NCBI GenBank assembly: GCA_964409645.1
Contig: CAYPEK010000097.1
Span: forward strand, 1-16,560
Length of the DNA stretch: 16,560 nt
Reading direction: 5' to 3'
Source of the DNA: CAYPEK01 sp964409645
GTDB taxonomy: Bacteria; UBP15; UBA6099
Both the position numbers and the translations under genes were made by a program. Positions 1 to 6,916 of the stretch are shown here, one piece after another (position 1 is the stretch's first letter; every line of letters begins with the position of its first letter). The notes under the pieces were generated by a model. The model had not been told where the DNA came from. It made no database searches and saw only the letters and a list, made by a program, of their open reading frames with translations.

Positions 1-568
1 ATTCACGGGAGTCCACGTCGAGGTGCCCGATGTCGAGACAGAATCCGAGCTCAGGGAACGATTCGAGCAGCGCACTGAACGACGCAGGCGAATAAAACGC
101 CCGGTTATGGAAAAGATTCTCAATAAAGACCGGGACGCCCCTGCGCTGCGATTCGGATAGAAGACATTCGCAACCGCGCTTCGCGGAATCGAGCGCCGCT
201 GCTTCGTCGAACCCGGCCGGGTTGTCGCCGCCGAAGTTTTCCGGCCTCTGCGCATGAACAACGACGTACTCGCCGCCGAGTTCCTCCGCGTCCCGTATCG
301 CCTGCTCCATAAACCCAACCGATTCCAGCCGCCGCTCTTCCTCTCCGTCCACAATGCTCGACAGGAGCGAATTTTTCTCCGGGTGGTCCACCGGCTTGTA
401 CAGCGGGCAGTGAACACCGTACTTCAAGCCGTTTGCGGCAATCAGCGCATCAAGTTTCCATTTTGCTTCCGGTTCGATCAGGCAGAACTCCGCCCGGTGA
501 AGGTCCAAACTGCTGAACAGCGGAATGACTTTCGAGTGGGCGACGATCATGCCGATCTGATAAGACAT
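1..568 (-). CDS. Xylose isomerase-like TIM-barrel protein (sugar phosphate isomerase/epimerase family), C-terminus cut by the window edge
   Basis: The first 189 residues are visible. The protein looks like a member of the xylose isomerase-like/AP endonuclease 2 TIM-barrel superfamily, which uses divalent metals to isomerise sugars or cut abasic DNA. Motifs at the expected beta-strand ends are GVHCPL (His53), VVVHAQ (His105), VFIEN (Glu150) and CLDIGHLDVD (Asp179, His182), the usual metal-ligand pattern. The ATG shares its A with the stop of the upstream gene (TGATG), and a GGGAGG Shine-Dalgarno lies 8 nt upstream, at 577-582, so translation is probably coupled. The substrate cannot be deduced; an endonuclease IV role is possible, but the family is mostly sugar isomerases. 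The remaining ligands lie outside the window. Confidence 0.82.
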   Translation of the reverse strand, partial: MSYQIGMIVAHSKVIPLFSSLDLHRAEFCLIEPEAKWKLDALIAANGLKYGVHCPLYKPVDHPEKNSLLSSIVDGEEERRLESVGFMEQAIRDAEELGGEYVVVHAQRPENFGGDNPAGFDEAAALDSAKRGCECLLSESQRRGVPVFIENLFHNRAFYSPASFSALLESFPELGFCLDIGHLDVDSRE

Positions 569-930
569 CAGAGAAGCCTCCCGCAACGCTTGCAGAGTTT
601 TGCGCCGGGTTCGGTGTCCCCCCCGCAATACGGGCACTTCACTGCGGCCGGGGCCGGCGGCGGCGGCGCCTGAATCACCGGCTTTTCGCTCTGCTTCCCG
701 ACCGTAAATTCCTGCCGCTGCCTGAGAGTCCTGAACATCATATAAAGAAATATGAACGGCGGGAACACCATCACGATGAACGACCAGAAAACGCTCGCTT
801 CCTTCTTCATTCCGCGTTCCCTTGCGTCCAAAGCAACCAATACAGACACTATGAAAATCAATGACTGCATTACAACCAGCAGTATCAGCAAATTAGGCGG
901 TATGCCTTTGAATAAATCCACTTTTTCCAT
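568..930 (-). CDS. Small membrane protein with two TM helices and a C-terminal zinc ribbon
   Basis: This 120-residue protein is not recognised as a named family. Residues 12-34 and 47-68 are strongly hydrophobic and should form a helical hairpin in the inner membrane, separated by a short charged loop (DARERGMKKE). A proline-rich linker (about 84-96) leads to a zinc ribbon with Cys99, Cys102, Cys113 and Cys116 (CPYC then CKRC), like the ribbons in many bacterial membrane proteins of unknown function. I chose ATG at 930 because GGGGTGA sits a few bases upstream. A GTG at 939 would instead overlap the argB stop as GTGA and add three residues. The gene lies between argB and the TIM-barrel gene, coupled to the latter by a 1-nt overlap. 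Function unknown. Confidence 0.75.
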   Translation of the reverse strand: MEKVDLFKGIPPNLLILLVVMQSLIFIVSVLVALDARERGMKKEASVFWSFIVMVFPPFIFLYMMFRTLRQRQEFTVGKQSEKPVIQAPPPPAPAAVKCPYCGGDTEPGAKLCKRCGRLL

Positions 931-935
931 CCGTC

Positions 936-1835
936 TCACCCCGGAACGATCTGCGTTCCGACCCCCCTGTCCGTGAAAATTTCGAGCAGCAGACCGTGCG
1001 GCGTCTTGCCGTTTATCATGTGTATCTTGGGCAACCCCTGCTCGATTGCACGCGCCGCCGATTCGATCTTCGGGATCATCCCCCGCGAGATCGCTCCCTC
1101 AACAATCAGCTCCCGCGCGCGGCTTATTGTTAACGTCGGAATCAGCGTTTCCGGCTTCTCCGGATCGAGCATCACTCCGTCAACATCCGTCATAAGTATA
1201 AGCTTTTCCGCGCCCGTCAACAGAGCGAGCCGCGTCGCCACGTAATCCGCATTGATGTTGAGTGTGTTCCCGTCCGCGTCCACGCCAAGCGAGGACACCA
1301 CCGGAATCTTGCCGGCCGCCGACCGCCACACCGCATCGTTTATTCCCGTCACCTCGCCGACGAGCCCGATATCGACCCCGTCCGGCCACATCCGCTCACC
1401 AAGGATCAGCCCGCCGCGCGCGCCGGAAAACCCGGCGGCTGACGCGCCGCGCTGTTGCAATTCCGCAACTATTCCCTCGTTCAGCGACCCGAAACACCGG
1501 TCGAGTATTTCGATCGTCCGCTCGTCGGTAATCCGCAGTCCCTTGTACCGCTGCGGCTTAATCCCGGCCGCCTCCATCTCAGCGTCCGCCTGAACTCCGC
1601 CGCCGTGCACGAGCGCCGGCTTGATGCCCGCCCGGCCAAGCAACGCTATGTCGTCCAGCACCGCCGCGCCGGAGGCCGCGTTTTCAAGAAGCGCCCCGCC
1701 GCACTTTATTACAAACTCTCTTCCCTTGAATTCATCTATGTAATGCTGCGCGGATTCGATGCCCAATACCTTGAAAATTTCTTCCACTTCGCCTGTCCCC
1801 GGTTCGATCAGATTCCGGCTTTTCGCCGGCCGCAT
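936..1835 (-). CDS. argB: Acetylglutamate kinase
   Basis: ArgB phosphorylates N-acetyl-L-glutamate with ATP in the second step of arginine synthesis, in the cytoplasm. The 299-residue product shows the amino-acid-kinase fold motifs in order: VIKCGG with Lys44, VHGGGVQ (76-82), GLRITDE with Arg101, NINAD (193-197), LMTDVDG (214-220) and GMIPKIESA with Lys256. The C-terminal HGLLLEIF...GVGTQI matches the usual end of the family. There is an N-terminal extension of about 40 residues before the first strand; in other species such a helix accompanies feedback inhibition by arginine, so this enzyme may be arginine-sensitive (inference). No other arg gene is nearby. The start is uncertain: the ATG at 1835 has no Shine-Dalgarno and sits 2 nt from a -10 box, so a GTG at 1787 (Val17) is an alternative. 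Confidence 0.93.
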   Translation of the reverse strand: MRPAKSRNLIEPGTGEVEEIFKVLGIESAQHYIDEFKGREFVIKCGGALLENAASGAAVLDDIALLGRAGIKPALVHGGGVQADAEMEAAGIKPQRYKGLRITDERTIEILDRCFGSLNEGIVAELQQRGASAAGFSGARGGLILGERMWPDGVDIGLVGEVTGINDAVWRSAAGKIPVVSSLGVDADGNTLNINADYVATRLALLTGAEKLILMTDVDGVMLDPEKPETLIPTLTISRARELIVEGAISRGMIPKIESAARAIEQGLPKIHMINGKTPHGLLLEIFTDRGVGTQIVPG

Positions 1836-1837
1836 AT

Positions 1838-1866
1838 ATTATGTCTGCTGAGACCGTGTTTGTACA
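1838..1866 (-). promoter_or_regulatory. Candidate sigma70 promoter for argB
   Basis: Read on the minus strand, TGTACA (1861-1866; 4 of 6 consensus bases) is followed by a 17-bp spacer and CATAAT (1838-1843; 5 of 6). The predicted transcription start is near 1831, inside or just after the annotated ATG (1833-1835), which argues for a downstream start codon or a leaderless mRNA. It lies back-to-back with the stronger rightward promoter at 1868-1896. Confidence 0.4.
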
Positions 1867-1867
1867 G

Positions 1868-1896
1868 TTGACACTATGCCGGAGGAATCCTAAAAT
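1868..1896 (+). promoter_or_regulatory. Strong sigma70-type promoter of the zinc ribbon-STAS gene
   Basis: A perfect -35 box TTGACA (1868-1873), a 17-bp spacer and TAAAAT (1891-1896, 5 of 6) form a near-consensus promoter. The expected transcription start is about 1903, giving a leader of some 48 nt that carries the purine-rich ribosome binding site at 1934-1947. This is the best housekeeping promoter in the window. Confidence 0.75.
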
Positions 1897-1950
1897 GAAA
1901 TAATAAGAGGCCATAACAAATAAGCGATAGTGTGGAGGAGGGAGGGGAAT

Positions 1951-2502
1951 ATGCCGTTGGCGGATCGTAACTATATATTTTGCGATAGCTGCGGAGCACA
2001 GAATCCCACCGGAAAGAACTTCTGCACGAAATGCGGCGGGCGAATGCACCACGTCGCACCCGCGGGCACCGCGAGAACCGACATTTCCACCTGCGAGAAA
2101 TGCGGCCACCCCAATGCTAAAACATCGAGGTTCTGCGCCGCGTGCAGCGCCCCGCTCGTCAGCGACTTCAAAGTCACCGACGAGTACGATTACATGCTCG
2201 TCGAGATAAACCTCGACCACATCGACTTCGAAAACCACAAAGACCTAAGCACTCTGGCGAAGAAATTATCCAATCAGCACCTCGTTTTCGATCTGTCGGA
2301 AGTGAAATGGATCGACAGCACGGGCATCGGCGCGCTGATCACGCTTGTCCACCGATTCTCCCGCGAGAATCAGGAACTCAAATTTTTTGGGATCGATCCG
2401 AAAGTGATGAACGCCATCAAGGCGCTTCAGGCGGACAACGTGCTCGAGTGCTTCGACTCGATCAACGAGATACTCGTTTCTTGGGGGCTGCCCCCGATTT
2501 AA
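1951..2502 (+). CDS. Double zinc ribbon-STAS domain protein (anti-sigma factor antagonist-like)
   Basis: This 183-residue protein has two zinc ribbons at the N-terminus (Cys11/14/25/28 and Cys48/51/62/65) followed by a STAS domain (about 77-178). The STAS signature is VFDLSEVKWIDSTGIGAL (112-129); Ser123 in DSTG is the position phosphorylated in SpoIIAA/RsbV-type antagonists, which bind and release anti-sigma kinases. Start: ATG 1951 follows a very strong GGAGGAGGGAGGGG (1934-1947); the upstream in-frame GTG at 1930 would read through that site and is rejected. The stop lies inside holA, giving a 41-bp tail-to-tail overlap. No partner kinase, phosphatase or sigma factor is nearby. The double zinc ribbon in front of STAS is unusual and may mediate protein or nucleic-acid contact. 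Role in partner switching is inferred. Confidence 0.9.
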   Translation: MPLADRNYIFCDSCGAQNPTGKNFCTKCGGRMHHVAPAGTARTDISTCEKCGHPNAKTSRFCAACSAPLVSDFKVTDEYDYMLVEINLDHIDFENHKDLSTLAKKLSNQHLVFDLSEVKWIDSTGIGALITLVHRFSRENQELKFFGIDPKVMNAIKALQADNVLECFDSINEILVSWGLPPI

Positions 2503-3706
2503 CCATCTTGGCGACGTCCACGATATAGTTCTGTATCATTATTTCATCGTTGCCGTGTTTCGGGCGCTCGATGCCCTTGAGCCGCTTCTCGACATCCGCA
2601 AGCGCCGTCAGCGCGAGTTCGATCTTCTCGATGGTGTACCGCCGCGCCGGTTTCAGCACGTGGAACACCGCGAACGCCGTCTTGCTCAATATCGAGCTGC
2701 TCTTCTCGGCTGTCAGCACCGAACGGTCGGCATCCGTGACCCGCGCCATGCCCGCCGGCACAACCGCCTTGCCGCCGAATTTGTACTCGTCCGGCAGGTT
2801 CGGGAAATACCCCTTGTCCAACAGGTAGCGCGCCTGCCACAGCATCCGCAGCCGGGAGCCGATCACGGTCGCAATGAACACCGGGTTGTCGCCTCCCTCG
2901 ATCGACTTTTTCAGCGCGCGCAGCGCCGCCTTCGCGCGGCCGTCCATTATGTAATTCACGAGCTGGTTGACGAAGATGTCCTCGCTGCTCGTCACCAGCT
3001 TGTAGAAAACGCCCTCTTCGAGCCGATTGCCGTTTCCGACATACGTTGACAGCTTTTCTATCTCGTTCGCGAGGTGCCTCACGTCGCTGCCCGCGAGGTC
3101 TAGCAGTTCCGCCGCCTCCTCGTAGCTCAAACGCAACCCATAACGCCGGGCGCGATCCTGTATCCACGCCGTGAAATCCTCGTCGTACATCCTCGGAAAA
3201 TGCACCAGCGCGCCGTGCTTATCCAAGTCCTCGTAGCATCTTTGCAGCATCTTCTCGGAGCGGCTCTTGCCCGTCTTCCCGGCGGGCTTCTTGAGGTCCT
3301 CCCCGCAGATCATTACGATGTGAACGCCGGATTTCGTCTCTTTGATTATCCTGAGAAGCTGTGAGTATTGCTCGTGGTTGGTGTACTTCTGCTCCTCGGA
3401 CAACTTTTTTCCTTCCGTGCCGGCTGCCTTCTTGAGCTGGAACTTCTCCGCGTTGTTAACGAATATGACCTGCTTCGGCGCGAACAGCGACGGCGAAAGC
3501 GCCGCGTCGATCAGGCTGTCAATCGCGCCGTCGTCGTTGCCGTCCAGATGCACGAGCCCGGTCTCCATCTCCTCCTCCGTCATCAGGAACGCCAGTATCT
3601 TTTTGGCAAGCTCCTTCTGAAGGAACTCGTATTCACCGTGAAGAACGTAAGCCGTCTTCTTCGTCGATTTGAATATTTTTGCTTCGTCCGTGTAACGTAT
3701 GTCCAT
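2462..3706 (-). CDS. holA: DNA polymerase III subunit delta
   Basis: HolA is the clamp-loader subunit that opens the beta sliding clamp during replication. The 414-residue product has the N-terminal AAA-like domain (YVLHGEYEFLQKELAKK, residues 19-35; strand QVIFVNNAEKF) with a lysine-rich insertion after it. The middle has the family pattern WIQDRARRYGLRLSYEEAAELL then GSDVRHLANEIEKL, and a C-terminal helical domain follows (SSEDIFVNQLVNYIMDG, RLRMLWQARYLL). It is longer than the usual 330-350 residues because of the insertion and a basic tail. ATG 3706 was chosen: AAGGTG lies about 8 nt upstream, and an upstream in-frame TTG at 3730 falls at the predicted transcription start. The 3' end overlaps the convergent STAS gene by 41 bp. 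Confidence 0.92.
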   Translation of the reverse strand: MDIRYTDEAKIFKSTKKTAYVLHGEYEFLQKELAKKILAFLMTEEEMETGLVHLDGNDDGAIDSLIDAALSPSLFAPKQVIFVNNAEKFQLKKAAGTEGKKLSEEQKYTNHEQYSQLLRIIKETKSGVHIVMICGEDLKKPAGKTGKSRSEKMLQRCYEDLDKHGALVHFPRMYDEDFTAWIQDRARRYGLRLSYEEAAELLDLAGSDVRHLANEIEKLSTYVGNGNRLEEGVFYKLVTSSEDIFVNQLVNYIMDGRAKAALRALKKSIEGGDNPVFIATVIGSRLRMLWQARYLLDKGYFPNLPDEYKFGGKAVVPAGMARVTDADRSVLTAEKSSSILSKTAFAVFHVLKPARRYTIEKIELALTALADVEKRLKGIERPKHGNDEIMIQNYIVDVAKMVKSGAAPKKRVSR

Positions 3707-3731
3707 CTCGCCGCGCACCTTCCCGCGCAAT

Positions 3732-3740
3732 AGTATAACA
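3732..3740 (-). promoter_or_regulatory. Extended -10 promoter of holA
   Basis: On the minus strand TGTTATACT is an extended -10 element: TG, one base, then TATACT (3732-3737; 5 of 6). No good -35 box is visible in the GC-rich stretch upstream, which fits an extended -10 promoter. Transcription would start near 3725, leaving about 19 nt before ATG 3706. Confidence 0.5.
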
Positions 3741-3761
3741 CAATGCCGCCCCGCGCGGCCC

Positions 3762-3790
3762 TAAACAAAAAACCGTTTTTTATGTAAAAT
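3762..3790 (+). promoter_or_regulatory. Candidate promoter of the amidase gene, giving a leaderless or near-leaderless mRNA
   Basis: TAAACA (3762-3767, 4 of 6), a 17-bp spacer and TAAAAT (3785-3790, 5 of 6) precede the amidase ATG at 3797 by only 6 nt, so the transcript should begin at about the start codon. The ATG has no Shine-Dalgarno; CCTCC lies in front of it. The spacer contains an A6-CCG-T6 inverted repeat (3767-3781), which could be an operator or simply a flexible AT tract. Confidence 0.45.
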
Positions 3791-3796
3791 ACCTCC

Positions 3797-5266
3797 ATGC
3801 TTAATAAAAGACATATCGTGTTAATCGGATTAATCACATTCATTCTTATCCCTGCCGCGGCATTCGGCGAAGGCCGCGTCGTTGTCACCACTCAGGAAAC
3901 GACTTTGAGCAAGACGCCCGGCGGCGCGGGCACGGACAACCGCGCCACGTTCGGCGCCGTGCTCCGCTGGACCGGCGATATGGATTCCGGATGGTATAGA
4001 GTCGTGCTCCGCAACGGCGAAACGGGATGGATCGCTGGCTGGAACGCCGACAGGTTCGACGACGACGCCCCGCTCCCGCCCGCGTTTGCGCCCGATGCAC
4101 TCCCGGCCCCCGTGAAACCGCTCTACGGCGTCTCCGTCGCGGACAACGTCGGCTGGCGCTCGGTTCCCTACGGCGGCCTCCCGGCCAAGATCGACACTAC
4201 ACGCGGCGGCATCATCCCGCGCGGCGCAATCGTCAAACTCACGGACAAAATCGGGCACTGGTTTCAGGCGCAGGCCAGCACGGACGACTTCGTCTGGGTC
4301 TATGATGAAGCGCTCGCCCCGCCCGCCGAGCCGCCGGCGACGAACGCGAACGGCCTGCCAACGGCAAACCTCGCAAAAGTAACTTTCGGCAGGACGGCAG
4401 AGGGAATCCGTTTCGAATTTCAGCTCGATCACCCGGTCCCGTATCTGGTAAAAAGCAACCTTTGGCCGCCGTCCGAAACGGCTACACTGTTCGGAGTGGA
4501 TTGTGAAAAACTCCCCTCGGATTTCGAGATGATGTGCGCGGCGGCAGAGGCGGAATGCTCATGCGCGCCGGGCACCGCGAAGCTCGAAATAAGGACTCCG
4601 GCGGCAGGACCGCTGCCTGCGGGGGCGGAAGGCAATTTCGAAGAGAACATCTTCAGTTTCACGGTCCGCAATCCGATTGCGTCGCCAATCCGCAAAATCG
4701 TCATCGACCCCGGCCACGGCCACGAGAGCACTCCTCCCCGCGGGTACCTCGCCGGAACGAAAACAAAATCCGGCCTGCTCGAAAAAGACGCCGTGCTGAG
4801 CATTTCGAAGAAGCTCGCCGAGGTGCTTCGGGAGGACGGCTACACCGTCTATCTCACGCGCGAGGACGACGCGTCGGCGCTTTTCGACATATACCGCCGC
4901 GTGGCATTTTCTGACAAGCTGGGCGCGGACTTGTTCATTTCCATTCACGCCAACGGGGACGAAAATCCGGCGTCGAAAGGCGCGGAGGTCTATTGGTACG
5001 AGCCGCAAAGCCGCCCACTCGCGGAGATGATCGGCGCGGACCTGTCAACGGCGACTTGGCGCGCACCGGCGGGTGTTTTCTACGCGTCGTTCGGCGTGAT
5101 CCGCCAGACGCGCGTGCCGGCCGTGCTCGTCGAGACCGGCTACATGACAAACGTTGAAGAAGGCAAGAAATTTTCCGACCCCGCTTTCGTCGAGCGGTGC
5201 GCCGCGGGAATCGCAAGCGGCATCGACAGATACATAAAAAGCCTCAACGCTGGTGTCAGGCCGTGA
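3797..5266 (+). CDS. Exported N-acetylmuramoyl-L-alanine amidase (Amidase_3) with N-terminal SH3-like domains
   Basis: This 489-residue zinc amidase cleaves the bond between N-acetylmuramic acid and L-alanine in peptidoglycan. A signal peptide occupies about residues 1-25 (basic MLNKR, hydrophobic core, AAAFGEG). Residues 26-170 look like two SH3-type wall-binding modules (NGETGWIAGW; HWFQAQA...FVWVYD). Residues 190-295 form a beta-rich stretch that could be a divergent AMIN-like domain. The catalytic domain (300-483) has IDPGHGHE with His307, LLEKD with Glu329, SIHANGD with His384 and the catalytic Glu446 in VLVETGYMTN, so it should be active. The last codons and the stop lie in the left arm of an inverted-repeat element. 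The gene is divergent from holA. Likely role: daughter-cell separation or wall turnover in the periplasm. Confidence 0.93.
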   Translation: MLNKRHIVLIGLITFILIPAAAFGEGRVVVTTQETTLSKTPGGAGTDNRATFGAVLRWTGDMDSGWYRVVLRNGETGWIAGWNADRFDDDAPLPPAFAPDALPAPVKPLYGVSVADNVGWRSVPYGGLPAKIDTTRGGIIPRGAIVKLTDKIGHWFQAQASTDDFVWVYDEALAPPAEPPATNANGLPTANLAKVTFGRTAEGIRFEFQLDHPVPYLVKSNLWPPSETATLFGVDCEKLPSDFEMMCAAAEAECSCAPGTAKLEIRTPAAGPLPAGAEGNFEENIFSFTVRNPIASPIRKIVIDPGHGHESTPPRGYLAGTKTKSGLLEKDAVLSISKKLAEVLREDGYTVYLTREDDASALFDIYRRVAFSDKLGADLFISIHANGDENPASKGAEVYWYEPQSRPLAEMIGADLSTATWRAPAGVFYASFGVIRQTRVPAVLVETGYMTNVEEGKKFSDPAFVERCAAGIASGIDRYIKSLNAGVRP

Positions 5267-5365
5267 ATTGCGGAATTGAGAAGTATCGGAGGAGAAGCCA
5301 TGATGATAAAAATGCCTTTTAAATACCGAAGCAGTTTGATCTCAATTCCCAATTCATGGCCTGAC
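5255..5365. repeat. Near-perfect inverted-repeat element (MITE- or REP-like) between the amidase and ABC permease genes
   Basis: The left arm (5255-5281) and right arm (5340-5365) are reverse complements over 26-27 bases, with one substitution and one single-base difference in length. Both arms begin, read inward, with GTCAGGCC. The 58-nt centre has no gene. The weaker flanks (GGT before the left arm; CCCTA after the right) extend the similarity, so the outer ends resemble GGGGTCAGG/CCTGACCCC. I associate such ends with non-autonomous elements mobilised by IS200/RAYT-type transposases; that link is from memory and untested. The left arm encodes the amidase's final Val-Arg-Pro-stop. As RNA it would fold into a long hairpin, but no T-run follows, so it is not a classical terminator. 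Confidence 0.7.
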
Positions 5366-5391
5366 CCCTACAGAGTTCGGACGGGTCCAAG

Positions 5392-6558
5392 ATGAAAAGT
5401 TACGTCACACTCGGTTTCAGGAATCTCTCCCGGCGCAAGAGCCGCTCGATGCTCACCGCGCTCGGGGTTGTGCTCGCTATCGGATTCACCGTCGGCCTGC
5501 TCTCAATCAGCGAGGGGTTTATGCACTCGCTCGACGAGTTGATGAAAAGCACGGGACCCAACCTTTTCCTCAAGCCGAAAGGCGGCGCGAAGATGCCGTT
5601 CGGCTTTCAGGGCACCGCTTTTCTCGATGCGAAACTCGAAGGGATCGTGCGCGGGATCCCGGGCGTGAAATATGTCGAGCCGGTCTATATGGCGTTCTCG
5701 GTGGACGGCGGCTCGACCGGTTTCGGGCCGATGATGACGATGGTCTCCGGACTGCGCGCGGCGCAGTTCTTCAAAGTGAGGCCGATGGCGCGCGTCGAGT
5801 CGGGGAGATTCTACAACGACGGCGACGGGAAAGTTGTTGTGCTTGGATCGGTAGTCGCGGAAAACACGAAAAAGCATGTCGGCGACTACCTCTCGCTGAT
5901 CTCCGGCGAGCGGCTGAAAGTCATAGGCGTGATGGAGAAATCGAACGAGCCGTTCGACTATTTCGCTTATGCGCCGATTCGCACGCTGCAGAGCATCTAC
6001 AGCGACCCCGGCCGGGTGAGTTATTACCTGATAAAAACAGACGACAATTCCGACCTGAATAAAGTGGTGGCGGACATGGAACGCGCGTTCCCGAAGCTGG
6101 ACGTGCAGACGGTGGAGCAGCTCGTGCAGGACGCGAAGAAGATGATGAGCATGGCGCGCGCGGTGCATTTCGGCATATCGTGTTTTGCGTTGCTGATCGG
6201 CGTTCTGTTCGTGGCGTGCACGATGATAATGAGCGTGTCCGAGCGCATCCGCGAATTCGCAACGCTGCGGGTAATCGGCGCGTCGAAGGGCTTCATCGTG
6301 AAGATGATACTCGCGGAGTCGCTGATACTCGGCGCGGCGGGCGGCCTCGCGGGCTGTCTGCTCGGGTTCGTGCTGTCGAAGATTATCGACGCGCTGATGT
6401 TTCACTTCGTCGGCGATACGTTTCTCCACACGCTCGTCTCGCCGAGGATATACGTCACGGGGCTATTAATCGCATTGCTGATCGGCACATTCGCCGGCAT
6501 CTTCCCCGCCCGGATGATCCTCCGCCGCAACCTCGCCGACAGCCTGCGGTATGAGTGA
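5392..6558 (+). CDS. ABC transporter permease, MacB/FtsX family
   Basis: This 388-residue inner-membrane protein has the MacB/FtsX topology: one N-terminal helix (about 20-42) after the family motif FRNLSRRKSRSMLTALGV, a large periplasmic domain (about 45-255), then three helices (258-281, 305-330, 352-375). The coupling segment EFATLRVIGAS (288-298) normally touches the ATPase, and the C-terminal FPARMILRRN...LRYE is the usual closing motif. Such permeases work with a cytoplasmic ATPase of the LolD/MacB type to move lipoproteins, peptides or drugs by mechanotransmission. No ATPase or membrane-fusion gene lies on either side, so the partner must be elsewhere and the substrate is unknown. The start codon lacks a clear Shine-Dalgarno. 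The gene begins 26 nt after the inverted-repeat element. Confidence 0.9.
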   Translation: MKSYVTLGFRNLSRRKSRSMLTALGVVLAIGFTVGLLSISEGFMHSLDELMKSTGPNLFLKPKGGAKMPFGFQGTAFLDAKLEGIVRGIPGVKYVEPVYMAFSVDGGSTGFGPMMTMVSGLRAAQFFKVRPMARVESGRFYNDGDGKVVVLGSVVAENTKKHVGDYLSLISGERLKVIGVMEKSNEPFDYFAYAPIRTLQSIYSDPGRVSYYLIKTDDNSDLNKVVADMERAFPKLDVQTVEQLVQDAKKMMSMARAVHFGISCFALLIGVLFVACTMIMSVSERIREFATLRVIGASKGFIVKMILAESLILGAAGGLAGCLLGFVLSKIIDALMFHFVGDTFLHTLVSPRIYVTGLLIALLIGTFAGIFPARMILRRNLADSLRYE

Positions 6559-6916
6559 AACAGCAGCGAGCAGCCGAAAAAGCATAAATAGAGAATATAT
6601 CAAAATGACAAAAAGCAGCATTCAAGATATGTAGGGCGGGGTCGCCGCACCCCGCCGATCATTAATATAGACTGCACGTGCAAGTAAACAGTCTCGTTTA
6701 AGTATGGATTAACAAAGCATTTAAAAACAAAAAAGCGGGGACTGGCAACGCGGTAATTTCGCGGCGTCTGTACCGCTTTGAAGCAGCACAATGCTGAACG
6801 CTGCATCAAACGTCAAAGTACTCAATATAAAGAATCGGTTATAGACAAATTATCTGTATGGGTAAGCATTTGTTTTTCCCGGCCTACTATTCTACCATCC
6901 TACGATCTACCGTTCG
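6559..6916. other. Non-coding stretch of 358 bp between convergent genes
   Basis: It is AT-richer than its surroundings and lies between the ends of the permease and small lipoprotein genes. I see no convincing gene: short open frames exist on both strands but lack ribosome binding sites and recognisable sequence. It holds a strong GC hairpin (6635-6656), a 10-bp palindrome TGCACGTGCA (6673-6682) and a loose inverted repeat AAAGCGG/CCGCTTT (6732-6738 and 6773-6779). No tRNA fold was found, and no hairpin with a T-run was identified as terminator for either gene. Confidence 0.6.
6635..6656. repeat. REP-like GC-rich hairpin
   Basis: GGCGGGGT (6635-6642) pairs perfectly with ACCCCGCC (6649-6656) around a 6-nt loop. 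It is preceded by GTAG and not followed by a T-run in either direction, so it looks like a dispersed intergenic palindrome rather than an intrinsic terminator. It may still protect mRNA 3' ends of the two converging genes. Confidence 0.6.

Noticed and set aside
1..568. Endonuclease IV (nfo)
   Set aside because: Metal-ligand motifs fit the shared superfamily, but nothing visible is specific to the DNA-repair branch, and the ligands that would help decide lie beyond the edge.
1930..1950. GTG start for the STAS gene
   Set aside because: It would translate the Shine-Dalgarno itself (GGAGGAGGGAGGGG) as Trp-Arg-Arg-Glu-Gly; ATG 1951 is the natural start.
6635..6656. Intrinsic terminator
   Set aside because: The stem is strong but no T-run follows on either strand.
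6732..6779. tRNA or structured RNA
   Set aside because: The AAAGCGG/CCGCTTT pair closes a 34-nt loop, but no cloverleaf, anticodon arm or T-loop is present.
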